The notes under the pieces are model-generated. The model did no database searches, was not told the DNA's origin, and saw nothing but the letters and a program-made list of their open reading frames with translations. Below are positions 36,247 to 44,356 of a DNA stretch of 64,000 nt, one piece after another. The DNA lies in NCBI GenBank assembly GCA_944378105.1, contig CALWGC010000001.1:1-64000 (forward strand). Reading direction: 5' to 3'. This DNA is from an uncultured Clostridia bacterium (GTDB taxonomy: Bacteria > Bacillota > Clostridia > Lachnospirales > Anaerotignaceae). Every line of letters starts with the position of its first letter. The first letter of the stretch is position 1. The translations under genes and the position numbers were made by a program.

Positions 36247-37204
36247 TCAATTTCCGCTTTGCTATCTTTTTTATGGCGCGGAAGTTTATCTGAAAGAAGC
36301 GGCAGAAAAAAATCTGCAAAAGAAATTTCAAAGCGATAGCACTGGGGACTTGAATCTTTCCATCTTTGGCAGCCAAGCCAGCGTCAACGAGGTCATGGAT
36401 GCGGTGGAAACGCTGCCATTTTTTGCCGAAAAGCGGCTGGTGGTATGGAAAGAAAGCGGTCTCTTTCAAGCCGGGCGCAAGCAAGACAGCGAGCGGATGG
36501 CCGCGTTTTTGACCAACTTGCCCCAAAGCACTTGTCTGGTGTTTTCCGAGACGGCGGTGGATAAGCGAAACAAGCTGTATAAGGCCGTCACAAAGGTGGG
36601 ACGCGCGGTGGAGTTTCAGCCATTGGCAGAAAAAGAGCGGTACGACTGGGCCATTGGCCAGATGAAAAAACGGAAGATTATGATGGAACGGCCCATTGCC
36701 GCCCGGTTTTTTGGCTATGTGGGAAACGAAATGGAAAACGCCGCCAGACAGTTGGCGCTGTTGGCGGATTATGTGGGAGAAGGGCAAAGTGTACAGTTAG
36801 AAGACATCGAAGCCGTTTGCAGCCGGTCTTTGGAGGCCAAAGTCTTTGACCTGATCGGCGCCGTCAGCCGTCGCCAAACCCAGCAGGCCGTGCGGCTGTA
36901 TCGGGAGATGCTGTTACAAAAGGAAGCGCCATTGATGATTTTGGTGATGCTCTCTCGCCAGTTTCGGCTGATGTTGCAATGCAAAAGCCTGCTCTCCCAG
37001 GGCATGGCCCAGTCGGAGTTGGCCGCCGCGTTGGGCCAAAATCCCTATGCCGTCAAACAATGTGTGCAGGCGGCCAAAAACTTCACCGTAGAGCGTCTGA
37101 AAGAAGCCATGGAGGCCTGCGTGCAAGCCGACTGGGACATCAAAAGCGGCAAAATAAAAGATGACCTAGCCGTGGAGCTGGTCATCGTTTCGTACGGGTC
37201 TTAA
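36215..37204 (+). CDS. holA: DNA polymerase III subunit delta
   Basis: 329 residues, normal length. This clamp-loader subunit opens the beta sliding clamp. Family hallmarks are the N-terminal LCYLFYGAEVYLKEAA, VETLPFFAEKRLVV at about 70-83, LEAKVFDLIGAVSRR at about 207-221, and the C-terminal helical collar (KIKDDLAVELVIV). It starts inside the comEC end with GGAGGGAAG as ribosome site, so it is translationally coupled. The comEC-holA order is common in Firmicutes. rpsT, often next, is absent, and the convergent DMT transporter overlaps its stop by 4 bp. Confidence 0.96.
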   Translation: MKQLKEELKNNQFPLCYLFYGAEVYLKEAAEKNLQKKFQSDSTGDLNLSIFGSQASVNEVMDAVETLPFFAEKRLVVWKESGLFQAGRKQDSERMAAFLTNLPQSTCLVFSETAVDKRNKLYKAVTKVGRAVEFQPLAEKERYDWAIGQMKKRKIMMERPIAARFFGYVGNEMENAARQLALLADYVGEGQSVQLEDIEAVCSRSLEAKVFDLIGAVSRRQTQQAVRLYREMLLQKEAPLMILVMLSRQFRLMLQCKSLLSQGMAQSELAAALGQNPYAVKQCVQAAKNFTVERLKEAMEACVQADWDIKSGKIKDDLAVELVIVSYGS

Positions 37205-38082
37205 GAGATTGGTTTTTGTTTGTGGAAAAGCTGCGGATTGTCTTTGTAGAAGGTAAAGACAGACACAGAGCAGATGATGAGATAGCCGATGATGCTATAA
37301 CGGTCCGGCAGCTGGTCAAAGAGGAAAAAGCCGATGATGGCAGAAAAAATCACCTGGGTATAGTCGAAGATGGAAATCTCTTTGGCCGGTGCATGGGCAT
37401 AGGCTGCGGTGATGGCAAACTGGGCAATGGCGGCAGAAAGGCCGGCGCAAAGCAAAGAACCCAGTTGGGCCATCGTCATGGGGTGATACTGAAACACCAA
37501 AAAAGGCAGGGCCGACAAGCAGGAAAAACCGGAAAAGAAAAGCACAATGAAGGGGCCCCGCTCACCATGTTTGCTGACTTTGCGGACGAAGGTATAGGCA
37601 ATGCCGGCGCAGATGCCGCCGATCAGCCCTAAAAAAGCGGCAAAACTATCGTCAAAGCCGCCGGTGGGTTTGATGATAAACAAACTGCCGATGAAGGCCA
37701 GCAAAATGCAGCAGGCCTGGCGCAAAGATACCTTTTCGTTCAAAAGAAAGTAAGAGGCGATGATGGCAAAAAAAGGCGAAAGTTTATTGAGCATGTTGGC
37801 ATCGGAAAGCAACAGCCGGTCGATGGCATAGTAGTTACAAAAGATACCCAACGTGCCAAAAAGGGACCGGGCAATCAAGCCGGGAATATTTCGTTTGTCA
37901 TGGAGCAATTTTTCCTTGGAGCGCAGCAGGCAAATGAGCGCAATAAAAAAAGCCACAAAATTGCGGAAAAATGATTTTTGCATGGAAGGTAAATCGCCGG
38001 CCAATTTCACAAAGGTGGTCATCAAGGCAAAAAAGAATGCGGCGGTGAGGATATAGCCAATGGCTTTTGCTTTTTGGGGCAT
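37201..38082 (-). CDS. DMT superfamily transporter (EamA domains)
   Basis: 293 residues with ten hydrophobic segments arranged as two EamA repeats, about 8-138 and 150-283. The repeats have the usual small-residue-rich last helices (LAFIGSLFII, and YLIICSVSVF). It is likely an inner-membrane exporter of metabolites or amino acids, and the substrate is not predictable. The start is followed by MPQKAKAIG, with a GGAG site on the minus strand. It stands alone between holA and flavodoxin. Confidence 0.87.
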   Translation of the reverse strand: MPQKAKAIGYILTAAFFFALMTTFVKLAGDLPSMQKSFFRNFVAFFIALICLLRSKEKLLHDKRNIPGLIARSLFGTLGIFCNYYAIDRLLLSDANMLNKLSPFFAIIASYFLLNEKVSLRQACCILLAFIGSLFIIKPTGGFDDSFAAFLGLIGGICAGIAYTFVRKVSKHGERGPFIVLFFSGFSCLSALPFLVFQYHPMTMAQLGSLLCAGLSAAIAQFAITAAYAHAPAKEISIFDYTQVIFSAIIGFFLFDQLPDRYSIIGYLIICSVSVFTFYKDNPQLFHKQKPIS

Positions 38083-38242
38083 AAAAAAACTCCTTCTTTC
38101 TGATCAAAGATTGCTTGTTGTTCTTATTATAACACAAGAACAGAAGCCAGGAAGGCTTTTTCTGGAAAAAACCGCGGAAAAAAAGCCCTGATGTCATAGG
38201 TATTTGTGATAAAAGGTGGATGGATTTTCTGATAACAAAAAA

Positions 38243-38307
38243 GCGCACCTGCCCTTTGGTTGGAATGGGCAGGTGCGCGGGCCCGCAAAGAAGGTACTTT
38301 GCGGGCC
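38243..38307 (-). terminator. Tandem hairpins ending the flavodoxin transcript
   Basis: On the minus strand GGCCCGCAAAG/CTTTGCGGGCC (11 bp) is directly followed by GCGCACCTGCCC/GGGCAGGTGCGC (12 bp) and TTTTTTG. The second is a strong terminator. The first may stabilise the mRNA end. Confidence 0.9.
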
Positions 38308-38340
38308 AAGCGTAGGATGAATGGGTACGAAAAGGGGTTT

Positions 38341-38763
38341 TTAGGCTAAGGCTTTGCCCAGTGCAAAACAATCGTCCTGGGCCGCCTCGTCGGGGGCTTC
38401 GTTGCAAATGACAAAGTCACAAACCAGTTGGGCACCGGCGGCTTGGCAGGTGGCTTCCCAGGTGCGCATCCACTCGCCATCGCCCCAGCCATAAGAGCCA
38501 AAAAGCGCAATGGGTTTTCCCTTTAATTTTGGTTCGCAGGACAAAAACATGGGTTCAAATTCACTTTCTTCCAGCTGTTCTGCACCCATGGAAGGGCAGC
38601 CAAAGGCAATGGCGTCATAGGCGTCCATTTGGTCTGGACCAAATTGGCTTGGGCCAAGGATCGTCACTTCGGCGCCGGCCGCAGTGGCGCCTTCGGCCAC
38701 TTTTTGTGCCATTTTTTCTGTATTTCCCGTTCCGCTCCAATAGACAACTGCTACTTTGCTCAT
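38341..38763 (-). CDS. Flavodoxin
   Basis: 140 residues, short-chain flavodoxin. The FMN phosphate loop is SGTGNTEKMA (10-19). The flavin-contacting loops are the FGCPSMGAEQLEE region (54-66) and FGSYGWGDGEWMRTW (88-102). It is a one-electron carrier that replaces ferredoxin when iron is scarce. Consistent with that, its promoter region carries two AGTTAG-N6-CTAACT-type palindromes like the one at feoA in this window. It is monocistronic with a strong terminator. Confidence 0.95.
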   Translation of the reverse strand: MSKVAVVYWSGTGNTEKMAQKVAEGATAAGAEVTILGPSQFGPDQMDAYDAIAFGCPSMGAEQLEESEFEPMFLSCEPKLKGKPIALFGSYGWGDGEWMRTWEATCQAAGAQLVCDFVICNEAPDEAAQDDCFALGKALA

Positions 38764-38792
38764 AGAAATGCAACATCCTTTCTGGAAAAGAT

Positions 38793-38814
38793 TTAGTTAG
38801 TATAAACTAACTAA
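38793..38814 (-). promoter_or_regulatory. Operator box 1 upstream of flavodoxin (DtxR-family-like)
   Basis: 22-bp palindrome: TTAGTTAGT and ACTAACTAA around ATAA, a perfect 9-bp inverted repeat. Its centre is 34 bp from that of box 2, about three helical turns. It lies in the leader between the predicted start and the coding region. Confidence 0.7.
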
Positions 38815-38826
38815 TGGAGAAAAAAT

Positions 38827-38848
38827 ATAGTTAGATAAAACTAACTAT
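38827..38848 (-). promoter_or_regulatory. Operator box 2 at the flavodoxin transcription start (DtxR-family-like)
   Basis: ATAGTTAG-N6-CTAACTAT is a perfect inverted repeat. It begins 4 bp downstream of the predicted -10, so it covers the transcription start. The feoA box has the same spacing and position. Confidence 0.7.
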
Positions 38849-38852
38849 CTGC

Positions 38853-38881
38853 AATATACTCCTTTTTTCTTTCTTTGTCAA
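38853..38881 (-). promoter_or_regulatory. Sigma-A promoter of flavodoxin
   Basis: On the minus strand TTGACA (38881-38876), 17-nt spacer, TATATT (38858-38853). The predicted start near 38846 falls inside operator box 2. Confidence 0.8.
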
Positions 38882-38912
38882 TCCCCTTTTTCTTTCTATC
38901 TTCCTGTAAAAG

Positions 38913-38958
38913 AAAACAGGCCTTCTGCATGCCAAAAGAACGCAGAAGGCCTGTTTTT
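38913..38958. terminator. Terminator after the Cys/Met PLP enzyme gene
   Basis: AAAACAGGCCTTCTGC/GCAGAAGGCCTGTTTT, a 16-bp perfect stem with a 13-nt loop and T-rich ends on both strands. It mainly serves the minus-strand gene ending at 38987. Confidence 0.92.
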
Positions 38959-38986
38959 AGGGTATGAAAAAAGGTTGGTGCCAAAC

Positions 38987-40186
38987 TTAACGGTCAAAGG
39001 CGTCCAAAGCCTGTTTGAAATCGGCCAGGATGTCTTCGATGGGTTCGATGCCCACAGAAACGCGGATTAAGCCGGGCGTAATGCCTGCTTTTCTCCGTTC
39101 TTCGTCGGAAAGGTGGGCATGGGAAGAATAAACCGGTTGTTGATAGGTGGTTCTCACACCGCCCAGGGTTGGGGCGTAATGCACCAGTTGCAGCCGGCGG
39201 GAAAATTCGTCTCGTTGTGCAAAGTCTTCTGAAACGACGAAGCTAACCATGCCACACATGGAAGCGTCATTGGCAAACAGTTTTTTGGCTGTTTCGTGGC
39301 CGGAAAAACTTTCGATGCTTGGATGGTAAACGGCCTGCACCCTTGGGTCCCGTGCCAGGGTCTTAGCTAAAATAGCGGCATGCTGCATTTGTCTTGGCAC
39401 GCGCAAAAAGGCGGTGCGCAGGCTACGGAATACCAACCAGGTGGAATAAGGATCGGCCGGGGTGCCGCAGAACATGCTGACAGGATTGATTTGATCAATG
39501 AGCTCTTTTTTGGCGGTGACAGAACCGGCCAAAGCATCGCTGTGGCCGTTTAAAAATTTGGTTAAGCTATGGATGACAATGTCGGCCCCCAGGGACAAAG
39601 GTTGGATGGCAAAGGGGGTGGTAAAGGTATTGTCGATGATAAGCAAACCATCATTTTTGTGGATCAGTTTGGCCAAGGCTGGCACGTCGGCCACTTTCAT
39701 CAAGGGATTTGCAACCACTTCGGTATAGATGATTTTTGTGTTGGGACGTAAAGCCGCGGTGACTTCGTCCATGTTTTCGATGTTGACGGCCGTTGTTTCC
39801 ACGCCAAATTTGGTGAACAGCTGTTTCATCACATCCAGCGTTTCGCCATAGCAGCAGTTGCTGTAGATGATATGGTCGCCGGATTGCAGGAACGTGAGCA
39901 ATGTGCTGGTGATGGCGCCCATGCCGGAAGCGCAGATCAAAGAGGCTTCGCCGCCTTCCAACTGGGTGATGGCCGTGGCCAGCGCCGTCCGGTTGGGGTT
40001 ATTGGTACGGATATAGGAATAGCCGTCACCGGTTTTTGTTTTGGCATAGCCTTCGATGGCTTCGGAAATGGAGTTCCAGGTAAAGGCCGTGGTGGTGAAA
40101 ATGGGCATAGATTCTGAAGAAATATCAATGTCAGGCAGTTGGTCGCTGGCATAGAGCAGTTGGGTTGCTTTGCTGATGGTTGACAT
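38987..40186 (-). CDS. Cys/Met metabolism PLP-dependent enzyme (methionine gamma-lyase-like)
   Basis: 399 residues of the Cys/Met PLP family. Visible motifs are YSYIRTNNPNRTALATAI, SGMGAITSTLLTFL, the substrate-binding strand TEVVANPLMKVADV, DNTFTTPFAIQPL, and the PLP lysine in HSLTKFLNGHSD. The family includes methionine gamma-lyase, cystathionine gamma-synthase and gamma/beta-lyases, and sequence alone does not settle which. The start at 40186 has AAGGAGG upstream. A longer version from 40237 has no such site. No SAM riboswitch or T-box was seen upstream. The divergent MerR gene may regulate it. Confidence 0.88.
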   Translation of the reverse strand: MSTISKATQLLYASDQLPDIDISSESMPIFTTTAFTWNSISEAIEGYAKTKTGDGYSYIRTNNPNRTALATAITQLEGGEASLICASGMGAITSTLLTFLQSGDHIIYSNCCYGETLDVMKQLFTKFGVETTAVNIENMDEVTAALRPNTKIIYTEVVANPLMKVADVPALAKLIHKNDGLLIIDNTFTTPFAIQPLSLGADIVIHSLTKFLNGHSDALAGSVTAKKELIDQINPVSMFCGTPADPYSTWLVFRSLRTAFLRVPRQMQHAAILAKTLARDPRVQAVYHPSIESFSGHETAKKLFANDASMCGMVSFVVSEDFAQRDEFSRRLQLVHYAPTLGGVRTTYQQPVYSSHAHLSDEERRKAGITPGLIRVSVGIEPIEDILADFKQALDAFDR

Positions 40187-40417
40187 AAGAAAATCCTCCT
40201 TGTTCTTTTCGATTGCCTCTAGGATAAGCGCTGTCACAGGGAGGGAGTCTATGGGACAAACTGACGAAAAAAAGAGGCCGGGGCGTTGATTTTTCCGTTT
40301 GGTTTGTATATGATGAAGGGGACAAAAGGGGACTGGACGGGAAAGACCGCGTGTTTTCGGGGATTAGAAACTCTGTGCCAGGGATAAACTTGTGGAAGGA
40401 AAAAAGGAGAAAAAGCG

Positions 40418-41230
40418 ATGAAAGAACGCTATTCCATTGGAGAAATTGCGCAGATGATGGGTGTTTCGGTACAGACGTTACGAAAGTATTGTAATCGGGG
40501 CCTCATCACGCCGGAGTCGGTGGACCCCAAGACAGGGTACCGTTTTTTTTCGTTCAATCAGATGCATGTGATTGATAAAATCATCTATTTTCGACAGCTG
40601 GGGATGTCGCTTTCGTTTATCGAAGAAGCCATCCAGCAAAAGGATACTCAAAGTCTGATTACCATGCTTTTGGAGCAGCGGGGGCGGGTGGCCAAAGAAG
40701 TGGAGCGACAGCAAAACATTTTGGACTGTCTGGATTGGTACATTGGCTATTTTCAGCACCGGCAAGCTGGGCAGCAACCGTTTCCTTATTTGGTTTCTAA
40801 GCCCAAACGGTATGTTTTGGCGGTCAAATGCCACAAGGAGGAGCAGGTGGCCGACTTTGAAACTCGCTTGGCCCAGTTGCGCCACAGCCCCCAGGGGAAT
40901 TTGTTTCGCTATTTACGCCAGTATGGCTATGTCATTGATTTTGACGCCTTATTGCAACGGAACTTTGAAAACCAGTATAAATTTATTTATGTGGAAGAAA
41001 TCCCGCCCCAACTGGACCCGGACATGGCACAGCATGTGCTGACCATTCCGGCGGGGGATTATCTTTGCTTTTTTGATACCAAGGCCTTGCAAAGCAGTGT
41101 GATTGACCAGTTACGGCAGATGGCCCTGGCCAAACCGTCTTTGGTGCTGGTCAATGAGTACGAAAAAAATTTATCGGATTACGAAGCGGCATATGGATTG
41201 GAAGTGTTATACCAGAAAAAAGAATCTTAA
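40418..41230 (+). CDS. MerR family transcriptional regulator with effector domain
   Basis: 270 residues. The N-terminal MerR winged helix (YSIGEIAQMMGVSVQTLRKY, then GYRFFSFNQMHVIDKI) is followed by a coiled dimer helix at about 80-115. A C-terminal GyrI-like/BmrR-type ligand domain of about 140 residues follows. It is of the multidrug/ligand-binding MerR class rather than metal-binding, as no terminal cysteine loop is seen. It is divergent from the PLP enzyme with 231 bp between, so both may be controlled from this gap. No clear MerR-type 19-bp spaced promoter was found. Confidence 0.88.
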   Translation: MKERYSIGEIAQMMGVSVQTLRKYCNRGLITPESVDPKTGYRFFSFNQMHVIDKIIYFRQLGMSLSFIEEAIQQKDTQSLITMLLEQRGRVAKEVERQQNILDCLDWYIGYFQHRQAGQQPFPYLVSKPKRYVLAVKCHKEEQVADFETRLAQLRHSPQGNLFRYLRQYGYVIDFDALLQRNFENQYKFIYVEEIPPQLDPDMAQHVLTIPAGDYLCFFDTKALQSSVIDQLRQMALAKPSLVLVNEYEKNLSDYEAAYGLEVLYQKKES

Positions 41231-41344
41231 AACGATTTTTCCCAAGAACCGACATCAATTGCATGGAAAGGTTACATACTTTCTCCTTTTTTGAGAAAAA
41301 TAAGGGTGTCTTTTACATTGTGTAAAAAAGGAGGAACTGATGTT

Positions 41345-41890
41345 ATGAAAGCCACAGGCATTGTGAGAAGGATAGATGACTTGGGACGGGTGGTGATTCC
41401 AAAGGAAATTCGCCGCACGCTGCGCATTCGAGAAGGCGACCCGTTGGAAATTTTTACGGACCGGGAAGGCGAAATCATATTCAAAAAATATTCGCCCATT
41501 GGGGAGTTGTCTCGTTTTGCCAAAGAATATGCAGAAGCTTTGGCCCAAACGGCGGGACATATCACCTGTATTGCCGATAAAGACCACATCGTTGCCGTTT
41601 CTGGCGGAGGGAAAAAGGAATTTTTGGAAAAGCATATCAGCCAGGCGTTGGAGCAGGCCATCAGTGCCCGCACCCCGTTTCGCGCCAGCCGCAGCGACCG
41701 GGAATTTGTGCCGGTCTTAGAAGAGGATGCCGAAGGGCTGTACCGATATGAATTGGTGACGCCAATTTTGTGCGAAGGCGATGTGCTGGGGGCCGTGATG
41801 TTTTTGTCGTTGGACAAAAAAATGGGAGAAGTGGAAACCAAGTTGGCCCAGACCGCTGCCGGATTTTTAGGCCGGCAGATGGAACAGTAA
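41345..41890 (+). CDS. spoVT: Stage V sporulation protein T
   Basis: 181 residues. The AbrB-type swapped-hairpin DNA-binding domain (MKATGIVRRIDDLGRVVIPK) occupies about 1-50. A GAF-like C-terminal domain (about 60-178) distinguishes SpoVT from the shorter AbrB and Abh. SpoVT tunes forespore gene expression late in sporulation. AAAAAGGAGG precedes the ATG. It is the main evidence, with GerM, that the organism forms spores. In many Firmicutes spoVT lies near mfd, which is not present here. Confidence 0.93.
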   Translation: MKATGIVRRIDDLGRVVIPKEIRRTLRIREGDPLEIFTDREGEIIFKKYSPIGELSRFAKEYAEALAQTAGHITCIADKDHIVAVSGGGKKEFLEKHISQALEQAISARTPFRASRSDREFVPVLEEDAEGLYRYELVTPILCEGDVLGAVMFLSLDKKMGEVETKLAQTAAGFLGRQMEQ

Positions 41891-41900
41891 TTCAAAGAAA

Positions 41901-41944
41901 AAAGCCCCGTGTCCTTTTATTGTTTAGGAGACAGGGCTTTTTTG
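41901..41944 (+). terminator. Terminator of spoVT
   Basis: AAAGCCCCGT pairs with ACAGGGCTTT (one mismatch; extended by GTCC/GGAG in part), followed by TTTT. Confidence 0.85.
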
Positions 41945-41955
41945 TTTCCGAAAAC

Positions 41956-41987
41956 AAAAAAAGTATCGCTTTTGCGATACTTTTTTT
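41956..41987. terminator. Terminator of tRNA-Leu(CAA)
   Basis: A-run, GTATCGC-TTTT-GCGATAC, T-run. It is positioned 5 bp after the tRNA on the minus strand and is bidirectional. Confidence 0.9.
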
Positions 41988-41991
41988 CGTA

Positions 41992-42074
41992 TGCGGGTGG
42001 TGGGACTTGAACCCACACGAGGTCGCCCTCGCCAGATTTTGAGTCTGGTGCGTCTGCCATTCCGCCACACCCGC
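41992..42074 (-). tRNA. tRNA-Leu (CAA)
   Basis: 83-nt class II tRNA on the minus strand. Acceptor GCGGGTG/CACCCGC, anticodon loop CTCAAAA with anticodon CAA, a long variable arm and discriminator A. It stands alone between spoVT and the second ECF sigma gene. Confidence 0.95.
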
Positions 42075-42150
42075 TTGCTCAACGCCTAATTATAATACCA
42101 CACTATTTTCAAAAATGCAAGGGTTTTTTGAAAAAAAATGAAAATTTTTT

Positions 42151-42177
42151 TGGAACCAAAGACTTTCGCTTTACGTC
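42151..42177 (+). promoter_or_regulatory. ECF-sigma promoter (GGAACC-N16-CGTC)
   Basis: TGGAACC (42151-42157), a 16-nt spacer and CGTC (42174-42177) match the ECF consensus closely. It lies about 56 bp before the chosen start of the downstream sigma gene, pointing to autoregulation, and it rules out the longer reading frame from 42128. Confidence 0.75.
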
Positions 42178-42232
42178 TGAAAGACTATCAGGTATGATAG
42201 GGGAAAATACAGCAGAAAGGAGCGAAAGCGAA

Positions 42233-42862
42233 GTGGATCGTGACGAATCGCTTCGCCTGGCAGCATTGGCCAAACAAGGGGATATGGCGGCCTTCGAAAC
42301 GCTGGTTGTGGCGCACGAGCGGATGGTGTATAACGTCATTTATCGAATGATGCCAAACCAAGAGGATGTCAAAGACATTTCCCAGGAAGTGTTTTTGAAA
42401 GCGTATCGCTATTTGGATCGGTTTGATCAAAAGGCGTCGTTTTCCACTTGGATTTATAAAATTGCAGTCAATACGGCCATTGACGAGATGCGCAGGCGAA
42501 AGGGGAAAGAAACCATTTCTCTGGACTGGGAATTTGAAGGAGAAGACGGCGCACAAAAGAAACAATATCAGCCCGATGGACCCAGTGTGGAGGAACAGGT
42601 ATTGGAAAAAGAAGGTCTCCAGGAAATTTGGCAGGCCATGGAAAAGCTTTCTGCAGAACACCGCACGGTGATTACCTTACGGGATGTGGAGGGGCTTAGT
42701 TATACAGAAATTGCAGAAATCACGGGCACGTCCCTGGGAACGGTCAAATCCAGGTTAGCCAGGGGGCGTATGGCATTAAAAGACCTGCTTTTAGCCGGGC
42801 GGGCCTACGGGGCAAACAGCCAGAAACAAACAGAAAGGAGGGGACAACGTGCATTGCGATGA
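42233..42862 (+). CDS. ECF RNA polymerase sigma factor (SigW/RpoE-like)
   Basis: 209 residues from GTG 42233 (AAAGGAGCG upstream). Region 2 is at about 10-80 (PNQEDVKDISQEVFLKAYR, STWIYKIAVNTAIDEMRRR). A 35-residue acidic linker precedes region 4 at about 135-190 (SAEHRTVITLRDVEGLSYTE, GTVKSRLARGRMALKDLL). It is paired with a zinc anti-sigma factor whose start overlaps its end by 14 bp. A promoter of its own class lies just upstream. A start at 42128 would begin upstream of that promoter and is rejected. Confidence 0.93.
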   Translation: MDRDESLRLAALAKQGDMAAFETLVVAHERMVYNVIYRMMPNQEDVKDISQEVFLKAYRYLDRFDQKASFSTWIYKIAVNTAIDEMRRRKGKETISLDWEFEGEDGAQKKQYQPDGPSVEEQVLEKEGLQEIWQAMEKLSAEHRTVITLRDVEGLSYTEIAEITGTSLGTVKSRLARGRMALKDLLLAGRAYGANSQKQTERRGQRALR

Positions 42863-44264
42863 TTATATGGAACAAATGAGTGCGGCATTGGATGATATGC
42901 TCACCGAAGAAGAATGGCAGGCGCTCAAAGCGCACTTGGCCAGTTGTCCTTCCTGTGATGCACTCTGGCGGCAGTTGAAAGAAAACAAAGCATTGCTGCA
43001 AGAAACGCCTTTGCTGGAGTTACCGGCAGGGTACCATGCAGAATGGAAAGCAAAATGGCAGCAGCTGTTACAAGAAGAAGCCAAAGAGGAGCCAAAAGCA
43101 GAGGAAGCAACAAAAGAAGAAACCAAAACAAAAGAAGAAACGGGCACCCTTGTGTCCTTCCCCACCAAAAAGACAAAACAGCCCTGGAAAAAGATGGGCG
43201 TTGCGGCGGCGGCCGTGTTTTTGATGGCTGTCGTTGGCATGGGCGGCCGGTCTTTGGTGGAATATCAAAAACATCAAGAAGAAGTGACAGGCAGCGCCCT
43301 GTTGGAAACAGAAGGCGCGACCGAAGCGGCAGAGGATACGCAAGAGACAGGAAGCATGCCGTCTGTAGCCAGTGCTGGGGTTGAAGCGGGGGAAAGCGCC
43401 AAAGAAGCGGCGCCCAAGGAAGCCACAACCCAAGCGCCCACAGAAGGGACAGAAGAAAGTGCCGTGCCGTCTGACCAACAAGAAAGCGCCGTGCCATTTT
43501 CCCAAGCGGTAGCAGAAGAAACAGACGCCTTACCACCTTCTCCACCGCCCAAAGGCCGGGCCATGGAAAGCGAAGTGGTGGAAGAATCGGCCGCAGTGGC
43601 CGAAGAAGAAGCACCGGTGGAAGCGTCTTTGGAACCCATGACAACGGCCCAGCAACCCCAGACCATAGCAGCCGAGGAGCCGGAAACAAGCGCCGAAGGC
43701 GCAGCCGGGGCCGCCGACCAAGCCGATTTGTCTGCCGCCACCAATGATCTGACCAATCAGCCGCCTTTGCGCAGCAGCGCCACCATGGCCGAAAGCGCCG
43801 AAAGTGTTGCGGTTGAAGCGGCAGAAAAGAAAGTGCTCTCCCGCACCAAGGTGACACTGCAAGTGGACGCCATAGAGGAAACCATGGCTTCGCTTTCGCA
43901 GCTGGGTGAAGAAACGACGGTGCTGCAAGAAGCCAAAAAAGTGGTAGTAAAAGATGAGGCCAGCAAAGAGGAATCCTTGTTGGTGCAAGTGCGCGCTTTA
44001 GGCACCGTGGTGGAAGAAACTTCGGCCGACGAGGACATCACCTTTTGGTATACCAAAACCCAAGAAACGTTGGCGGCCAAACAAGAAGAAGTTGCTGCTT
44101 TGCAAGCAAAGGCAGCCGAGGCGGCCATGACAGAAGAAGAAACGGCTTCTTTTGAAGCAGCCCAAGCAGAAATTGCATCCTGCAAAACCTCTCTTTCCCA
44201 ATGGGATGAGGCGCTGGGGCAAACAGAAGTGGAAGTACAACTGGTGGAAGCACAAACGCCATAA
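42849..44264 (+). CDS. Zinc-finger anti-sigma factor with long disordered linker and coiled C-terminal domain
   Basis: 471 residues. The N-terminal anti-sigma zinc domain has HCDDY at 2-6 and H29-x3-C33-x2-C36. An acidic linker leads to one membrane segment at about 116-133. Outside, about 170 residues are rich in Glu, Ala, Thr and Pro with no visible fold. The C-terminal part (about 325-470; VTLQVDAIEETMASLSQLGE, long Ala/Gln/Glu coiled coil) resembles the DUF4349 domain. The start is a GTG with AAAGGAGG upstream. The external part may sense envelope stress, which is an inference. Confidence 0.82.
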   Translation: MHCDDYMEQMSAALDDMLTEEEWQALKAHLASCPSCDALWRQLKENKALLQETPLLELPAGYHAEWKAKWQQLLQEEAKEEPKAEEATKEETKTKEETGTLVSFPTKKTKQPWKKMGVAAAAVFLMAVVGMGGRSLVEYQKHQEEVTGSALLETEGATEAAEDTQETGSMPSVASAGVEAGESAKEAAPKEATTQAPTEGTEESAVPSDQQESAVPFSQAVAEETDALPPSPPPKGRAMESEVVEESAAVAEEEAPVEASLEPMTTAQQPQTIAAEEPETSAEGAAGAADQADLSAATNDLTNQPPLRSSATMAESAESVAVEAAEKKVLSRTKVTLQVDAIEETMASLSQLGEETTVLQEAKKVVVKDEASKEESLLVQVRALGTVVEETSADEDITFWYTKTQETLAAKQEEVAALQAKAAEAAMTEEETASFEAAQAEIASCKTSLSQWDEALGQTEVEVQLVEAQTP

Positions 44265-44269
44265 GAAAG

Positions 44270-44303
44270 AAAAAGGCACGGAGCAATTCGTGTCTTTTTC
44301 TGG
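44270..44303 (+). terminator. Terminator of the ECF sigma/anti-sigma operon
   Basis: AAAAAGGCACG pairs with CGTGTCTTTTT (one wobble) around an 8-nt loop. The T-run continues. Confidence 0.8.
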
Positions 44304-44356
44304 TTGTTGTAGAAAGAAGAGATCAGGGAAACGAGAGGAAAGAAAGGATGCGTCAG

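Noticed and set aside
40187-40417. SAM riboswitch or T-box upstream of the Cys/Met PLP enzyme
   Set aside because: None of the conserved segments of either element is present in this gap.
42128-42232. Longer start for the second ECF sigma factor
   Set aside because: The ECF promoter lies downstream of that start, and the region lacks sigma homology and a ribosome site.
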